From: Rhodospirillales bacterium
GTDB taxonomy: Bacteria > Pseudomonadota > Alphaproteobacteria > Dongiales > Dongiaceae
Assembly (NCBI GenBank): GCA_009885795.1
Contig: VFKA01000024.1
Location: 1-63,182, forward strand
Reading direction: 5' to 3'
DNA: 63,182 bases
Part shown: one piece after another, positions 23,439 through 32,561 of the stretch
Numbering within the stretch: position 1 is the first letter of the stretch
Layout: every line of letters starts with the position of its first letter
Notes under the pieces: model-generated
What the model saw: only the letters and a program-made list of their open reading frames with translations
What the model was told of the DNA's origin: nothing
Database searches by the model: none
Position numbers and translations under genes: made by a program

Positions 23439-23651
23439 ATGTCGAAGCCACTCGTCGTGATTTCCAACAGCGAAGCCACCAGCCTTGCCACGCTGCTGGT
23501 GATGCGCAAGTCGGACCAAGAACTCATTCGCGTCCTCGAAGACCTCATCGAGGTCCTTTGCCGCAAGGGCATCATCAACCTGGACGACCTGCCGCTCGAT
23601 GCACGCAAGAAGATTTTCGAGCGCCAAGGGCTGCGCGGCCAGGTCGACTGA
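23439..23651 (+). CDS. Small protein of unknown function
   Basis: A 70-residue protein (LATLLVMRKSDQELIRVLED, LIEVLCRKGIINLDDLPLDA, KKIFERQGLR) with an amphipathic helical look. Similar short proteins with an 'I.VLI.KG.I...DLP' core are found in related bacteria, from memory only. The ATG at 23439 is preferred over an upstream ATG (23388). It is convergent with the AruI-like gene, 10 bp away. Confidence 0.6.
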   Translation: MSKPLVVISNSEATSLATLLVMRKSDQELIRVLEDLIEVLCRKGIINLDDLPLDARKKIFERQGLRGQVD

Positions 23652-23661
23652 CCGCCGGCAA

Positions 23662-25266
23662 TCAGACGAGGTAGGGCGCGTCCTGGCGCACCTCGATCAG
23701 CGTCGGGCGGTCGGCGCCTAGGGCCGAACTCAGCGCTGACTTAAACGCCGCGAGGCTCGAAGGAGCCACGGCCAGGCAGCCGAAGGAGCGGGCCAGAGCC
23801 AGATAATCCGGATTGCGCGGCTTGACGCCGATCTCCGGAATGTGGCGGCGGACCATGTCGTCGGCGATCTGGCCGAGCGCGTCGTTGTTCCAGAGCAGGA
23901 TCGGCAGCGGCAAGCCGCATTCGACGGCGGTGCCGAGCTCTTGCACCGTGAACAGAAATCCGGCATCGCCGGCCACCGCCATGACCGCCCGATCGGGAGC
24001 GCCCAGCTTGGCGCCGATGGCGGCGGGCAAGCCGTAACCCAAGGTTCCGAACCCCAACGGGTGAAACCACGTCCGCGGGCGCCGGCAGCGGTAATGGTAG
24101 CACCCGGTATAGGCGATCTGCGTCATGTCGGAGGATACGATGCCATCGTCGGGCAGGACCTGCCGGATCGCGTCAAGCAGCTTCGCATGGCGGCGCTGGA
24201 GCGGCGCCATGGATCGCCCGTTGGCCTCGCGCGCATCCGCGGCGATGGCACGCGCGTCCCATCCTTGCGCGCCGCCCGGGCCTAGCGCCGCCACGATCGC
24301 TTCGAGGCTGGCACGGGCATCGGCATGCAGCGCCACCTTCGCGGGATAGTCGCGCGCGAGCGCGTCGGCATCGATATCGACGCGGATGAGCGCCCCATTC
24401 AAAGGCAGCCGGTCGATCCAGGAATCGGTCTCCGCCAGTTCGGTGCCGGCCGCGAGGATGACATCGGCCTTCGCCACCAGCGCCTGCGTCGCATCGAGCG
24501 ACAGCGACGAACCCAGCGACCGTGGATGGTCGTCGGAGACCAACCCCTTGGCGGCGGTGGTAGGAATAAAGACGGCGCCAAGCCGCTCGATGATCGCCGT
24601 CAGCGCCGCGCCCGCCTCGAGCGCCCCGCCGCCGGCGATGACCAGCGGCCGATCGGCGGCGGCGAGAAGCCGCGCCGCTTCGGCCACCTGGCGGGCATCC
24701 GGTTGCGGCCGGCGGGCGACCGGCCGGCGTTGCGGCGCCGCGCCGACCGCGGGCATGGTCAGGACATCGAGCGGTATCTCGATATGGACCGGCCGGGGCC
24801 GGGCGGCCTCGAAGACCGCGAAGGCGTCCGCCATGGCGGCGCCAAGGTCGTTCGGTTCCAGCACCGTTCGGCTGAAGGCCGTAAGCGGCGCTATCACGGC
24901 TTGCTGCGACGTGATCTCGTGCAGCCGGCCGCGCCCGCGGCCAAGGTCGCGGGTCGCGTTGACGCTCGAGAGCACCAGCATCGGCACGGAATCCGAAAAG
25001 GCCTGACCCATCGGCGTCGCCGCATTGGTGACGCCGGGCCCCGTGATCAGCACGCACACACCCGGCCGGCCGGTCGCCCGCGCATAGCCATCGGCCATGA
25101 AGCCGGCGCCTTGCTCGTGCCGGACGCCGATATGGCGAATCCGGCTGCCAGCCAGTCCGCGATAGAATTCGAGCGTGTGGACGCCGGGAATCCCGAACAC
25201 GGTATCGACGCCATAGGCCTCGAGCCAGGCGATGGCGGCTTGGCCGCAGCTCATATTCGCGCTCAA
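23662..25266 (-). CDS. aruI: ThDP-dependent 5-guanidino-2-oxopentanoate decarboxylase-like
   Basis: The 534-residue ThDP enzyme of the acetolactate synthase fold should decarboxylate 2-ketoarginine to 4-guanidinobutyraldehyde in the arginine transaminase pathway. The catalytic Glu is Glu51 (GVRHEQGAGFMADGYAR). The ThDP-Mg motif is AGDAGFLFTVQELGTAVECG with PILLWNND. The N-terminal VFGIPGVHTLEFYRGL and GRLHEITSQQA are close to AruI proteins as I know them. The neighbouring ureohydrolase supports that reading. TTG at 25266 has GGAGG at good spacing. Other IlvB-like activities cannot be excluded. Confidence 0.8.
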   Translation of the reverse strand: MSANMSCGQAAIAWLEAYGVDTVFGIPGVHTLEFYRGLAGSRIRHIGVRHEQGAGFMADGYARATGRPGVCVLITGPGVTNAATPMGQAFSDSVPMLVLSSVNATRDLGRGRGRLHEITSQQAVIAPLTAFSRTVLEPNDLGAAMADAFAVFEAARPRPVHIEIPLDVLTMPAVGAAPQRRPVARRPQPDARQVAEAARLLAAADRPLVIAGGGALEAGAALTAIIERLGAVFIPTTAAKGLVSDDHPRSLGSSLSLDATQALVAKADVILAAGTELAETDSWIDRLPLNGALIRVDIDADALARDYPAKVALHADARASLEAIVAALGPGGAQGWDARAIAADAREANGRSMAPLQRRHAKLLDAIRQVLPDDGIVSSDMTQIAYTGCYHYRCRRPRTWFHPLGFGTLGYGLPAAIGAKLGAPDRAVMAVAGDAGFLFTVQELGTAVECGLPLPILLWNNDALGQIADDMVRRHIPEIGVKPRNPDYLALARSFGCLAVAPSSLAAFKSALSSALGADRPTLIEVRQDAPYLV

Positions 25267-25563
25267 TGAGAATCCTCCGAGGCCGGTGTTCGTTTAGCGA
25301 TCATGGATCATCGGCCAGATCGGGCCGACAGGCAATCGCGCAGCGCTCTTCGAGTGAGAGATGTTCATAATGCTGTGCCATGGCAACACCCTAAACCGGT
25401 GTTGCACTTCGTTTGTGAACTCAGGGGGCCCATGGTGCGATCAACGTGGGTCGTTAACATGGGTACCGGCTTTCGCCGGTACGACAGTCGTGGGTTCCAG
25501 TCAGCGCAATTCCTCCATAGCCTTCCAGCATGGTCCGTGTAACGGTGGGGCAAGGAGGACAAA
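25267..25563. other. Intergenic region between aruI-like and AEC transporter genes
   Basis: Nearly 300 bp between divergent genes. It holds an 8-bp hairpin GCAACACC-CTAAACC-GGTGTTGC (25383-25405) and a family C half-repeat (25463-25482). The hairpin has no U tract and could be an operator. No gene was found. Confidence 0.5.
25463..25482. repeat. Single-hairpin repeat, family C
   Basis: The perfect palindrome GTACCGGC-TTTC-GCCGGTAC has the same stem-loop type as the two hairpins at 11285-11346, here present as a single unit. Confidence 0.65.
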
Positions 25564-26439
25564 GTGTACGCCGAGTTCGCCGCCGTCATCCTCCCGGTGT
25601 TCATCGCCGTCGCGATCGGCTTCGCGTGGGCCCGGAGCGGCCGGCCCTTCGCCGCGGATTTCATCACCAGCCTGGTCACGACGATCGGCACGCCCTGCCT
25701 GGTGGCCTCGGCGCTGACGACGGTCGAGTTGGACCGCTCGGTCCTGGCGAGCATGGCGCTCGCGGGCGTGCTGGCGTATGTCGGGTTCTTCGCCCTCGGC
25801 GCGCTGGCGCTCAAGGTCGCCGGCCTCTCCTATCGATCCTACTTGCCGGCGGTCGTCTTTCCCAATGCCGGCAACATGGGCCTGCCGCTGGCGCTCTTCG
25901 CCTTCGGCGAGGAGGGACTTGCCGTCGCCGTCGTGTTCTACGCGATGTCGGCGCTGTTGCAGTTCACGCTCGGCGTCGCCATCGCCGCGGGCGAGGTGAA
26001 TCTCGGTCGCCTGATCCGGATGCCGCTGATTTATGCGGTGGCGGCGTCGCTCGTCGTCCTGGCGACCGGCGCGAGGTTGCCGCTTTGGCTCGGCAATACC
26101 TTGGACCTGCTCGGCGGCCTCACGATCCCCTTGCTGCTGGTGTCGCTTGGCGTGGCGTTGGCGCGGATGAAGGTGACCTCGCTCGGGCGCGCGCTCAGCC
26201 TTTCGCTGGTTCGATTGTTGGGCGGGCTTGCGGTCGGCCTCGCGGTCGCTTGGGCGCTCGACCTGCCGCAGCCGGGCCGCGGCGTGTTGATCCTGCAAGC
26301 GGCGATGCCGGTGGCCGTGTTCAGTTACCTCTTCGCCGATCTCTACCGGCGCGAGCCCGCGGAAGTCGCGGGTATGGTCGTCACCTCGACCGTGCTATCC
26401 TTCATCACGTTGCCGTTGCTGTTGCTCCTGGCCTGGTGA
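25564..26439 (+). CDS. AEC (auxin efflux carrier) family transporter
   Basis: The 291-residue inner-membrane protein has about ten hydrophobic helices. The conserved AEC segment FPNAGNMGLPLALFAFGEEGL lies in the middle and GTPCLVASAL in the N-terminal half. Family members export or import small carboxylates; the substrate here is unknown. GTG at 25564 follows AGGAGG. The CocE-type hydrolase gene starts 7 bp downstream, so the two are probably co-transcribed. Confidence 0.9.
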   Translation: MYAEFAAVILPVFIAVAIGFAWARSGRPFAADFITSLVTTIGTPCLVASALTTVELDRSVLASMALAGVLAYVGFFALGALALKVAGLSYRSYLPAVVFPNAGNMGLPLALFAFGEEGLAVAVVFYAMSALLQFTLGVAIAAGEVNLGRLIRMPLIYAVAASLVVLATGARLPLWLGNTLDLLGGLTIPLLLVSLGVALARMKVTSLGRALSLSLVRLLGGLAVGLAVAWALDLPQPGRGVLILQAAMPVAVFSYLFADLYRREPAEVAGMVVTSTVLSFITLPLLLLLAW

Positions 26440-26446
26440 GGCGCGC

Positions 26447-28471
26447 TTGCCCTTGAAGACCGTCACCGAGTTTCCGCGCGCCGTCCGCGAGATCGAGAAT
26501 GTCTGGATCACGATGGCCGATGGTTGCCGCCTGGCGGCGCGGGCGTGGATGCCGGCCGATGCGCAGGGCAAGCCCGTCCCCGCCATCGTCGAGTGCATTC
26601 CCTATCGCAAGCGCGACGGCACCGCGTGGCGCGACGCCGTCATGCACCCCTACATGGCGGGACACGGCTATGCGTGCTTACGCGTCGATTTGCGCGGCAG
26701 CGGCGATTCCGATGGCTTCATCGCCGATGAGTACACCGCCGAGGAGCATGCCGATTGCGTGGCGGTCATCGCCTGGGCGGCGGCGCAACCCTGGTGCACC
26801 GGCGCCGTCGGCATGATGGGCATCTCCTGGGGCGCCTTCAATTCATTGCAGGTGGCGGCGCTGCGCCCGCCGGCCTTGAAGGCCATCATCGCCATCGAGG
26901 GCACCGACGACCGCTATGCCGACGACGTGCACTACATGGGCGGCGCGATGCTGCACGACAACTTCGCCTGGGCCTCGGCCATGTGGGCCTATCTCTCGCT
27001 TCCGTCCGACCCGCTGATCGTCGGCGCGGGCTGGCGCGATCGATGGCTGGCGCGGTTGGAGCGGCAGGATTTCTGGCTGCGCCAATGGACGGCGCATCAG
27101 CGCCGCGACGATTATTGGCGCCACGGCTCCGTTTGCGAGGATCTCGGCCGCATAAAATGCGCGGTCTGGGGCGTCGGCGGATGGGAAGATGGTTATTCGA
27201 ATTCCGTGCCGCGCCTGCTCGCCGGCTTGAAGGCCCCGGTGAAGGGCCTCATCGGCCCCTGGGGTCACGCCTTCGCGCACACCGGCTATCCCGGCCCGCA
27301 AATCGGTTTCTTGCAGGAATGCGTGCGCTGGTGGGACCACTGGCTGAAAGGCGCCGAGAACGGAGTCATGGCCGAGCCGCTTTATAGGGTGTGGATGAAC
27401 GACAGCTTCCGCCCGGAGCCGTTTTGCCGCGAGCGGCCCGGCCGATGGGTAGCCGAACCGGGCTGGCCGTCGGCCAATGTCGAGCCGCGAGCGCTCCATC
27501 TCAACAGTGACGGTCTCGGCGACAGCGCGGGAGCGGAGCGCGCGCTCGCGGTTCGCTCGCCGCAGGATACCGGCACCTCCGCGCTCGAATGGTGTTCTTA
27601 TGGCGGGCTCGGCGCCGATCTCCCCGGCGACCAGCGCCGGGACGACGGCAATTCACTCTGGTTCGACGGGCCGACACTGGCCGAGCGCCTCGAAATCCTG
27701 GGTGCCCCGGTGGTCACGCTCGAGTTTTCGGTCGACCGTCCCGTGGCCAAGGTGGCGATCCGGCTCTGCGACGTGTTTCCCGACGGCGCTTCTTCCCGCG
27801 TCACCTACACGCAATTCAACCTGACGCACCGCGATGGCCACGCCAGCCCCGAGAAGCTGGCGCCCGGCAAACGATACCGGACCGCCATCGCGCTCAACCA
27901 CGCCGCGCATGCCTTCCTGCCCGGCCACAAATTGCGCGTTTCGATCTCGACCAGCTACTGGCCGCAGATGTGGCCGGCGCCCGAACCGGTGACGTTGACG
28001 CTGTACGCCGGCGCCTGCCGCATCGACCTTCCGGTGCGGGCGCGCCGGCCCGGAGACGAGGGGTTACGGCCGTTCGATCCGCCGGAAGGCGCCGCGCCGT
28101 TGAAGGACATCGACCTGCGGCCGGAACGAACCGCGCGAACGGTACACAAGGATATCGCCACCGGCGAGACCACGGTGACCATGATCAAGGATTCCGGCGC
28201 CCAGCACCTGGTCGATATCGACCTCGATGTCGAATCTTGCGCGGTGGAGAGCTATCGCATCCGGGACGGCGATCCCTTGTCGGCCACGGGCGAGACGCAT
28301 TTCCGCCAGGGGCTCGGGCGCGGCGCGTGGAAAGTTCGCACGAAAACCCGGACCAGGATGTCCCTGACCGCGACGACCATCGAGGTTGCCGCGTCGCTCG
28401 ACGCCTTCGAAGGCGAGCGCCGCGTCTTTGCCTGCAACAAGCGCTCCTCGGTGCCGCGCGATTGCAACTGA
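26447..28471 (+). CDS. CocE/NonD family hydrolase
   Basis: The 674-residue alpha/beta hydrolase belongs to the X-Pro dipeptidyl-peptidase S15/CocE group. The nucleophile is in GISWGAFNSLQ (Ser about 127), the oxyanion Tyr in VECIPYRKRDG, and the catalytic His in GPWGHAFAHTG. The C-terminal jelly-roll domain (about 330-560) carries RLCDVFPDG. Family members hydrolyse esters or amides; the substrate is not predictable. TTG at 26447 follows TGAGG and is close behind the transporter stop. Confidence 0.9.
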   Translation: MPLKTVTEFPRAVREIENVWITMADGCRLAARAWMPADAQGKPVPAIVECIPYRKRDGTAWRDAVMHPYMAGHGYACLRVDLRGSGDSDGFIADEYTAEEHADCVAVIAWAAAQPWCTGAVGMMGISWGAFNSLQVAALRPPALKAIIAIEGTDDRYADDVHYMGGAMLHDNFAWASAMWAYLSLPSDPLIVGAGWRDRWLARLERQDFWLRQWTAHQRRDDYWRHGSVCEDLGRIKCAVWGVGGWEDGYSNSVPRLLAGLKAPVKGLIGPWGHAFAHTGYPGPQIGFLQECVRWWDHWLKGAENGVMAEPLYRVWMNDSFRPEPFCRERPGRWVAEPGWPSANVEPRALHLNSDGLGDSAGAERALAVRSPQDTGTSALEWCSYGGLGADLPGDQRRDDGNSLWFDGPTLAERLEILGAPVVTLEFSVDRPVAKVAIRLCDVFPDGASSRVTYTQFNLTHRDGHASPEKLAPGKRYRTAIALNHAAHAFLPGHKLRVSISTSYWPQMWPAPEPVTLTLYAGACRIDLPVRARRPGDEGLRPFDPPEGAAPLKDIDLRPERTARTVHKDIATGETTVTMIKDSGAQHLVDIDLDVESCAVESYRIRDGDPLSATGETHFRQGLGRGAWKVRTKTRTRMSLTATTIEVAASLDAFEGERRVFACNKRSSVPRDCN

Positions 28472-28477
28472 CGCGCG

Positions 28478-29035
28478 CTACTCCGCCCCTTCCGTCTCGC
28501 CCAGAGATTCCAGCAGGCGCTCCACCATGGGGCCGGTGGCGGCGTGCGCGCCGGCGGGGCCGGTCGCCGCCGTCACGGTACCGCGCCATAGATACTGCCC
28601 GTTGACGCGGCTGTAGACGGTCATCTCGATGCGGTACTGCATCCGGCCGGTGACGCCGGTGCGCCGGCCCTGGAGGATGCTGCTCTGCTGCGACGACCAG
28701 ACGTTGAATGTAATCTCCGCCTCGTCCTGGGTCATCTGCGTCGAACCGAAGGCGCCGGTCTCGACGTTTTCGACCTCTGTTGCCGTATCGACGGTCAGGA
28801 TCAGCGCGGCATCGGCGGAAAAGACGTACCCCGAATCGGCCAGCGATCTCTCGACCGCCAGTTTCGCCTTCAGGTCGAGATCGCTGTCGCCGCGGGAGCG
28901 TACCTGAAGGGTGACGCCATCCGGAACGGGGCGATAGGCGACCGCATCGACCTCCATGTCGAGGAATTGCGCCGCCACAGGCAAGGCAGGGACGAGCATG
29001 GCGGCCAAGGCCGCGGCGCGAAGCAGGACATTCAT
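28478..29035 (-). CDS. Periplasmic protein of unknown function
   Basis: The 185-residue product has a signal peptide (MNVLLRAAALAAMLVPALPVAAQ). The mature protein (SDLDLKAKLAVERSLADSGY, ALILTVDTATEVENV, YRIEMTVYSRVNGQYLWRGT) resembles secreted beta-rich proteins of the DUF4136 kind only loosely. It is convergent with the CocE hydrolase gene. No function can be assigned. Confidence 0.7.
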   Translation of the reverse strand: MNVLLRAAALAAMLVPALPVAAQFLDMEVDAVAYRPVPDGVTLQVRSRGDSDLDLKAKLAVERSLADSGYVFSADAALILTVDTATEVENVETGAFGSTQMTQDEAEITFNVWSSQQSSILQGRRTGVTGRMQYRIEMTVYSRVNGQYLWRGTVTAATGPAGAHAATGPMVERLLESLGETEGAE

Positions 29036-29136
29036 GGGCCGATACCTGAAGACGTGACCGGAACCGACGGATGGACTATGTTGATCAGGTTAGTCTAACC
29101 GAACCACCCTGCCTAGTCTCGACGGAGGCCCCGACC

Positions 29137-29934
29137 ATGAGCCAGGCTGCCCTGCGCGCAAGCGACCGGCCCGATGGCATTGTCAGCAAGACCCATATGC
29201 CGTTCGAGCTCGACCGCGGGATCGCGCGGCGGGCCGCCATCGGCCTCATCGTGCTCGCCACCGACAACACCATCGAGCATGAATTTCGGCAGATTCTCCG
29301 CCTCGACGGCGTGGCGTTCTACGAGAGCCGGATCCGCAACGCGATCGAGGTGAACCGCGAGACGCTCGCCGAGATGGAGCGGGGCATGACCGCGGCGGCC
29401 GATCTCATCCTGCCGGGCGTCCCTCTCGACGTCGTCGCCTATGGCTGCACCTCGGGCACGGTGGTGATCGGCGAGGAAGCCGTCTTCAACCGCATCCGCG
29501 AGGCGCGGCCGGGCGTCGCCTGCACCACGCCGATCACGGCCGCCATCGCCGGCCTGGGCGCGCTCGGCGCCAAGCGCATCGCGCTGCTGACGCCCTATGT
29601 CGAGGAGGTGAACCGGATGCTGCGCGGGTTCATCGAGGCGCGCGGCATCGCCGTGCCGGTCATGGGCTCCTTCAATCACGAGAACGACAACGAAGTGGCG
29701 CGCATCTCGCAAGAATCGATCGCCGCCGCGGTGCGCGATCTCGCGCGGCTGCCGTCGGTCGATGGTGTGTTCGTGTCCTGCACCAGTTTGCGGGTCGCAA
29801 GCATCGTGGCAAGTCTGGAGGCCGAAACCGGCAAGCCGGTGACGTCGAGCAACCACGCGCTTGCCTGGCACTGCCTCAGGCTCGCCAACTACAAGGACGC
29901 CGTCCCCGGTTTCGGGCGCCTGTTCGCGGTTTAG
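29137..29934 (+). CDS. Asp/Glu racemase superfamily protein (EutA/maleate isomerase-like)
   Basis: The 265-residue protein is of the aspartate/glutamate racemase fold with two catalytic Cys regions: VAYGCTSGTVVIGEE and VFVSCTSLRVASIV. The spacing matches maleate cis-trans isomerase, arylmalonate decarboxylase and EutA-like members rather than classical MurI. ATG 29137 is chosen for the GGAGG at about 29126; an upstream frame from 29071 has no such site. No ectoine genes are nearby, so the substrate is open. Confidence 0.85.
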   Translation: MSQAALRASDRPDGIVSKTHMPFELDRGIARRAAIGLIVLATDNTIEHEFRQILRLDGVAFYESRIRNAIEVNRETLAEMERGMTAAADLILPGVPLDVVAYGCTSGTVVIGEEAVFNRIREARPGVACTTPITAAIAGLGALGAKRIALLTPYVEEVNRMLRGFIEARGIAVPVMGSFNHENDNEVARISQESIAAAVRDLARLPSVDGVFVSCTSLRVASIVASLEAETGKPVTSSNHALAWHCLRLANYKDAVPGFGRLFAV

Positions 29935-29981
29935 CGGTTTGTAAGTAGTCAACGCCTCTCTGGAAAGGATGGCCCCCCCCC

Positions 29982-30671
29982 ATGTTCAATGGTCTTGCGC
30001 TAGGCGTGTCGCGTCGCGCCATGCTAATCGGCCTGGGCGCCGGCGCGGTCGTGCTCGCCTCCGGGCGGCGCGCTGGCGCGGCTTGCCTGCCGACCGTCAA
30101 TCAGATCGACGGACCGTTCTATCCCTTGGTTCTTCCGCCCGAGCTTGACGCCGATCTCACGACCGTGGCCGGCGGCACGGGCCGGGCCGCGGGCGAGGTC
30201 ATCGAAGTCATCGGCCAGGTGCGCGATGCCATGTGCCGGCCGCTTCCTGGCTGCGTCATCGAGGTTTGGCAGGCGAACGTGCACGGGCGCTACGCGCATC
30301 CGAACGACGAACCGAGGGGCCGGCCGCTCGATCCCAACTTCCAGGGCTTCGCCCGGATCGCGACCGACAAGGATGGGTTCTATCGCTTCCTCACGATCAA
30401 GCCCGGATCCTACGTCGCGATCGGGGATTGGGTGCGGCCGCCCCATATTCATTTCAAGGTGAACGCGCCCTTCAATCCGCCCATGGCAACGCAAATGTAT
30501 TTCGCCGGCGATCCGCTGAACGACAAGGACCGGTTGCAGGCGGCGCTGGCGGCGGAGCAAAGGGCCATGTTGCAGGTCGCGTTCGACACGAAACGCGCTG
30601 ACGGCGTCGGCGTCGGAACGTTCAATCTCGCTCTGCAAGAAGGCTGGGTGCCTCCGTCCGACCCGATGTAG
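29982..30671 (+). CDS. Tat-exported intradiol ring-cleavage dioxygenase-like protein
   Basis: The 229-residue protein has a twin-arginine signal (VSRRAMLIGLGAGAVVL). The mature part matches the protocatechuate 3,4-dioxygenase beta fold: DGPFYPLVLP, CVIEVWQANVHGRYAHP, FQGFARIATDKDGFYRF and RPPHIHFKV. The non-haem Fe ligands (two Tyr, two His) are available in these segments. Periplasmic members occur but substrates are mostly unknown. A run of nine Cs (29973-29981) separates AAAGGA from the ATG. Confidence 0.85.
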   Translation: MFNGLALGVSRRAMLIGLGAGAVVLASGRRAGAACLPTVNQIDGPFYPLVLPPELDADLTTVAGGTGRAAGEVIEVIGQVRDAMCRPLPGCVIEVWQANVHGRYAHPNDEPRGRPLDPNFQGFARIATDKDGFYRFLTIKPGSYVAIGDWVRPPHIHFKVNAPFNPPMATQMYFAGDPLNDKDRLQAALAAEQRAMLQVAFDTKRADGVGVGTFNLALQEGWVPPSDPM

Positions 30672-30701
30672 GAGGCCCAGTCCGGTCAGCGCAATCTTGC
30701 C

Positions 30702-31952
30702 CTAACGAAACCGCCCGAAGGCGTAAGGGTCGGGGTCAATATCCGGGTTGCGGCCGGACAGTAGATCGGCCAGCACGCGGGCCGAGCCGCAGGCCATGGT
30801 CCATCCCATATGGCCCTGGCCGGCGTTGAAGAAGAGATTCTTGAACGGGCTCGGGCCGATGACCGGCGGACCGTCGGGCGTTGCCGGCCTGAGGCAAGCC
30901 CAGGCATCGCGCTTGTCGTAATCGGCGCCGTTCGGGAACAGATCCTGGGCCAGCCGCAGCATCGCCGCGAAATCTTCTTCGCGGTGACTCGTATCGTAAC
31001 CGGCGAAGTCGGCGGTCGATGTGAGCCGCAGGCGGTCGCCGATGCGGGCGAAGGCGACGAAACGTGCCTCATCGACACCGGGTATCGTGGGCGCGCCCTC
31101 GGCTCGCGCCGGCAGCGTCAGCGAGTACCCCTTGACCGGATAGATCGGCAAGCGCAGGCCGAGCGGTTTCACGAATCGTGGGCTGTCGCTGCCAAGGGCC
31201 ACGACGACGGCGTTGGCGTCGAACCGCCCCCGGTCGGTCATGACGCCGGTGATCCGGCCGCCCTCCGCGACCAATCGCAGGGCCGTCGTACCGAGGCGAA
31301 GATCGAGGCCGCGGGCGACGCATCGCTCGGTAAGGGCCTTGGTGAAGAGGTGGCAGTCGCCGCTTTCGTCCCGTGGCGCATGGATCGCGCCGGCGAGCCT
31401 GTGCCTGGCGTTCGCCAAGGCGGGTTCGATGGCGGCGCATCGATCGGCGTCCACGGCTTCGAGCCCGCCGCCATGGTCGTTGAGCAAGGCCATGTTGGCG
31501 ACACCGGTTGCGAGGTGCTTCCGGTCGCGGAAGAGGTAGAGGGCGCCCTTGGCGACGCGGTGATAGGCGATGGCGTTCTCGGCCGCCACGGCGTTCAATG
31601 CGTCGCGGCTATAGAGGCAGAGACGCAACTTCGCGAGGGTGTTGGCGCGGTTGCGCTTGGCCGTGCATTGGCCGAGGAACCGCAATCCCCACGACCAGAG
31701 GGCGGGATCGAGCCGGAAACGGACCTTCATGCCGGTGTCCCCGCCGAGCAGCGACTTCAGGATTTGCAGCGGCGCCCGGGGCGACGCCCAGGCATAGGCG
31801 TGGCCGGGTGCTATCATGCAGGCATTGGCGAAGCTGGTCTCGCCGGCCACCGCCGCGCCACGGTCAAGCAGCATGACGCGATGGCCCCGCGCCATTAGCT
31901 CGTGGGCGGTTGTCACGCCGATGACGCCGGCGCCTAGAACAAGAACGCGCAT
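30702..31952 (-). CDS. dadA: D-amino acid dehydrogenase small subunit family
   Basis: The 416-residue FAD enzyme oxidises D-amino acids to 2-oxo acids at the membrane. The N-terminal dinucleotide motif is VLVLGAGVIGVTTAHELMARG. Further DadA segments are ETSFANACMIAPGHAYAWAS, PRDESGDCHLFTKAL, PIYPVKGYSLTLP and the C-terminal NAGQGHMGWTMACGSARVLADL. Length is usual. It is convergent with the dioxygenase-like gene. No alr (dadX) gene is nearby. Confidence 0.92.
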   Translation of the reverse strand: MRVLVLGAGVIGVTTAHELMARGHRVMLLDRGAAVAGETSFANACMIAPGHAYAWASPRAPLQILKSLLGGDTGMKVRFRLDPALWSWGLRFLGQCTAKRNRANTLAKLRLCLYSRDALNAVAAENAIAYHRVAKGALYLFRDRKHLATGVANMALLNDHGGGLEAVDADRCAAIEPALANARHRLAGAIHAPRDESGDCHLFTKALTERCVARGLDLRLGTTALRLVAEGGRITGVMTDRGRFDANAVVVALGSDSPRFVKPLGLRLPIYPVKGYSLTLPARAEGAPTIPGVDEARFVAFARIGDRLRLTSTADFAGYDTSHREEDFAAMLRLAQDLFPNGADYDKRDAWACLRPATPDGPPVIGPSPFKNLFFNAGQGHMGWTMACGSARVLADLLSGRNPDIDPDPYAFGRFR

Positions 31953-32077
31953 GTTTTCACGTGGTCGTTGTTACGCCCTGGGGATCATGACAAATTCGTG
32001 GCCGGTTTGCCAAGCTTGGTTGCCGGTGCTATCGCTTTTATGAATCGGCGCGAGCGCCGCCGCTTGCGAGGTCTAGG

Positions 32078-32545
32078 ATGTTGCGATGGCTTGCCGTTGT
32101 TCTTGTCGGTGTCGGTGTCGGCGTGGCTGGCTTGGCCCAACCGAGCTATGCGCAGGCGCTGAGCCTCGAGGAAGTCAAATCATGCCTGTGCCAGGAGGAA
32201 GACATCTCGAGTTTGCGCGGCGAGTTGACCGCGCGCGAGGCCTTGAGCCACGAACATGAGATCGTATTGGGCCAGCTCGAAGCCACGATCGCCGATCACA
32301 GGCGGCTCATGGACCCGGAAAGCCCCATCGACCAGAATACTCTAAAAGGCCTGCTCGCCCAGCGCGAGCGGCAGCGCGAAAGGCTGCGCTACGAAGCGCG
32401 GGCCGCCGAAAGGGATACGCGCACTCGGCTCAACGACGCGGTGAACCGATACAATGTCGAATGCGCCGAGCGCCCGATGCTGAAATCGACCGTGGCCGCG
32501 GCCAAGGAAGACCTCGGCGATCCGCCGCAATGCCCGGCGCCCTGA
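32078..32545 (+). CDS. Secreted coiled-coil protein of unknown function
   Basis: The 155-residue product has a signal peptide (MLRWLAVVLVGVGVGVAGLA...SYAQA) and a mature part rich in charged heptads (SLRGELTAREALSHEHEIVL, LLAQRERQRERLRYEARAAE). Cys pairs at both ends (CLC near 35, single Cys near the C-terminus) could form disulfides. No family is recognised. Confidence 0.7.
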   Translation: MLRWLAVVLVGVGVGVAGLAQPSYAQALSLEEVKSCLCQEEDISSLRGELTAREALSHEHEIVLGQLEATIADHRRLMDPESPIDQNTLKGLLAQRERQRERLRYEARAAERDTRTRLNDAVNRYNVECAERPMLKSTVAAAKEDLGDPPQCPAP

Positions 32546-32561
32546 ACGGCGCGGGTCGGGA

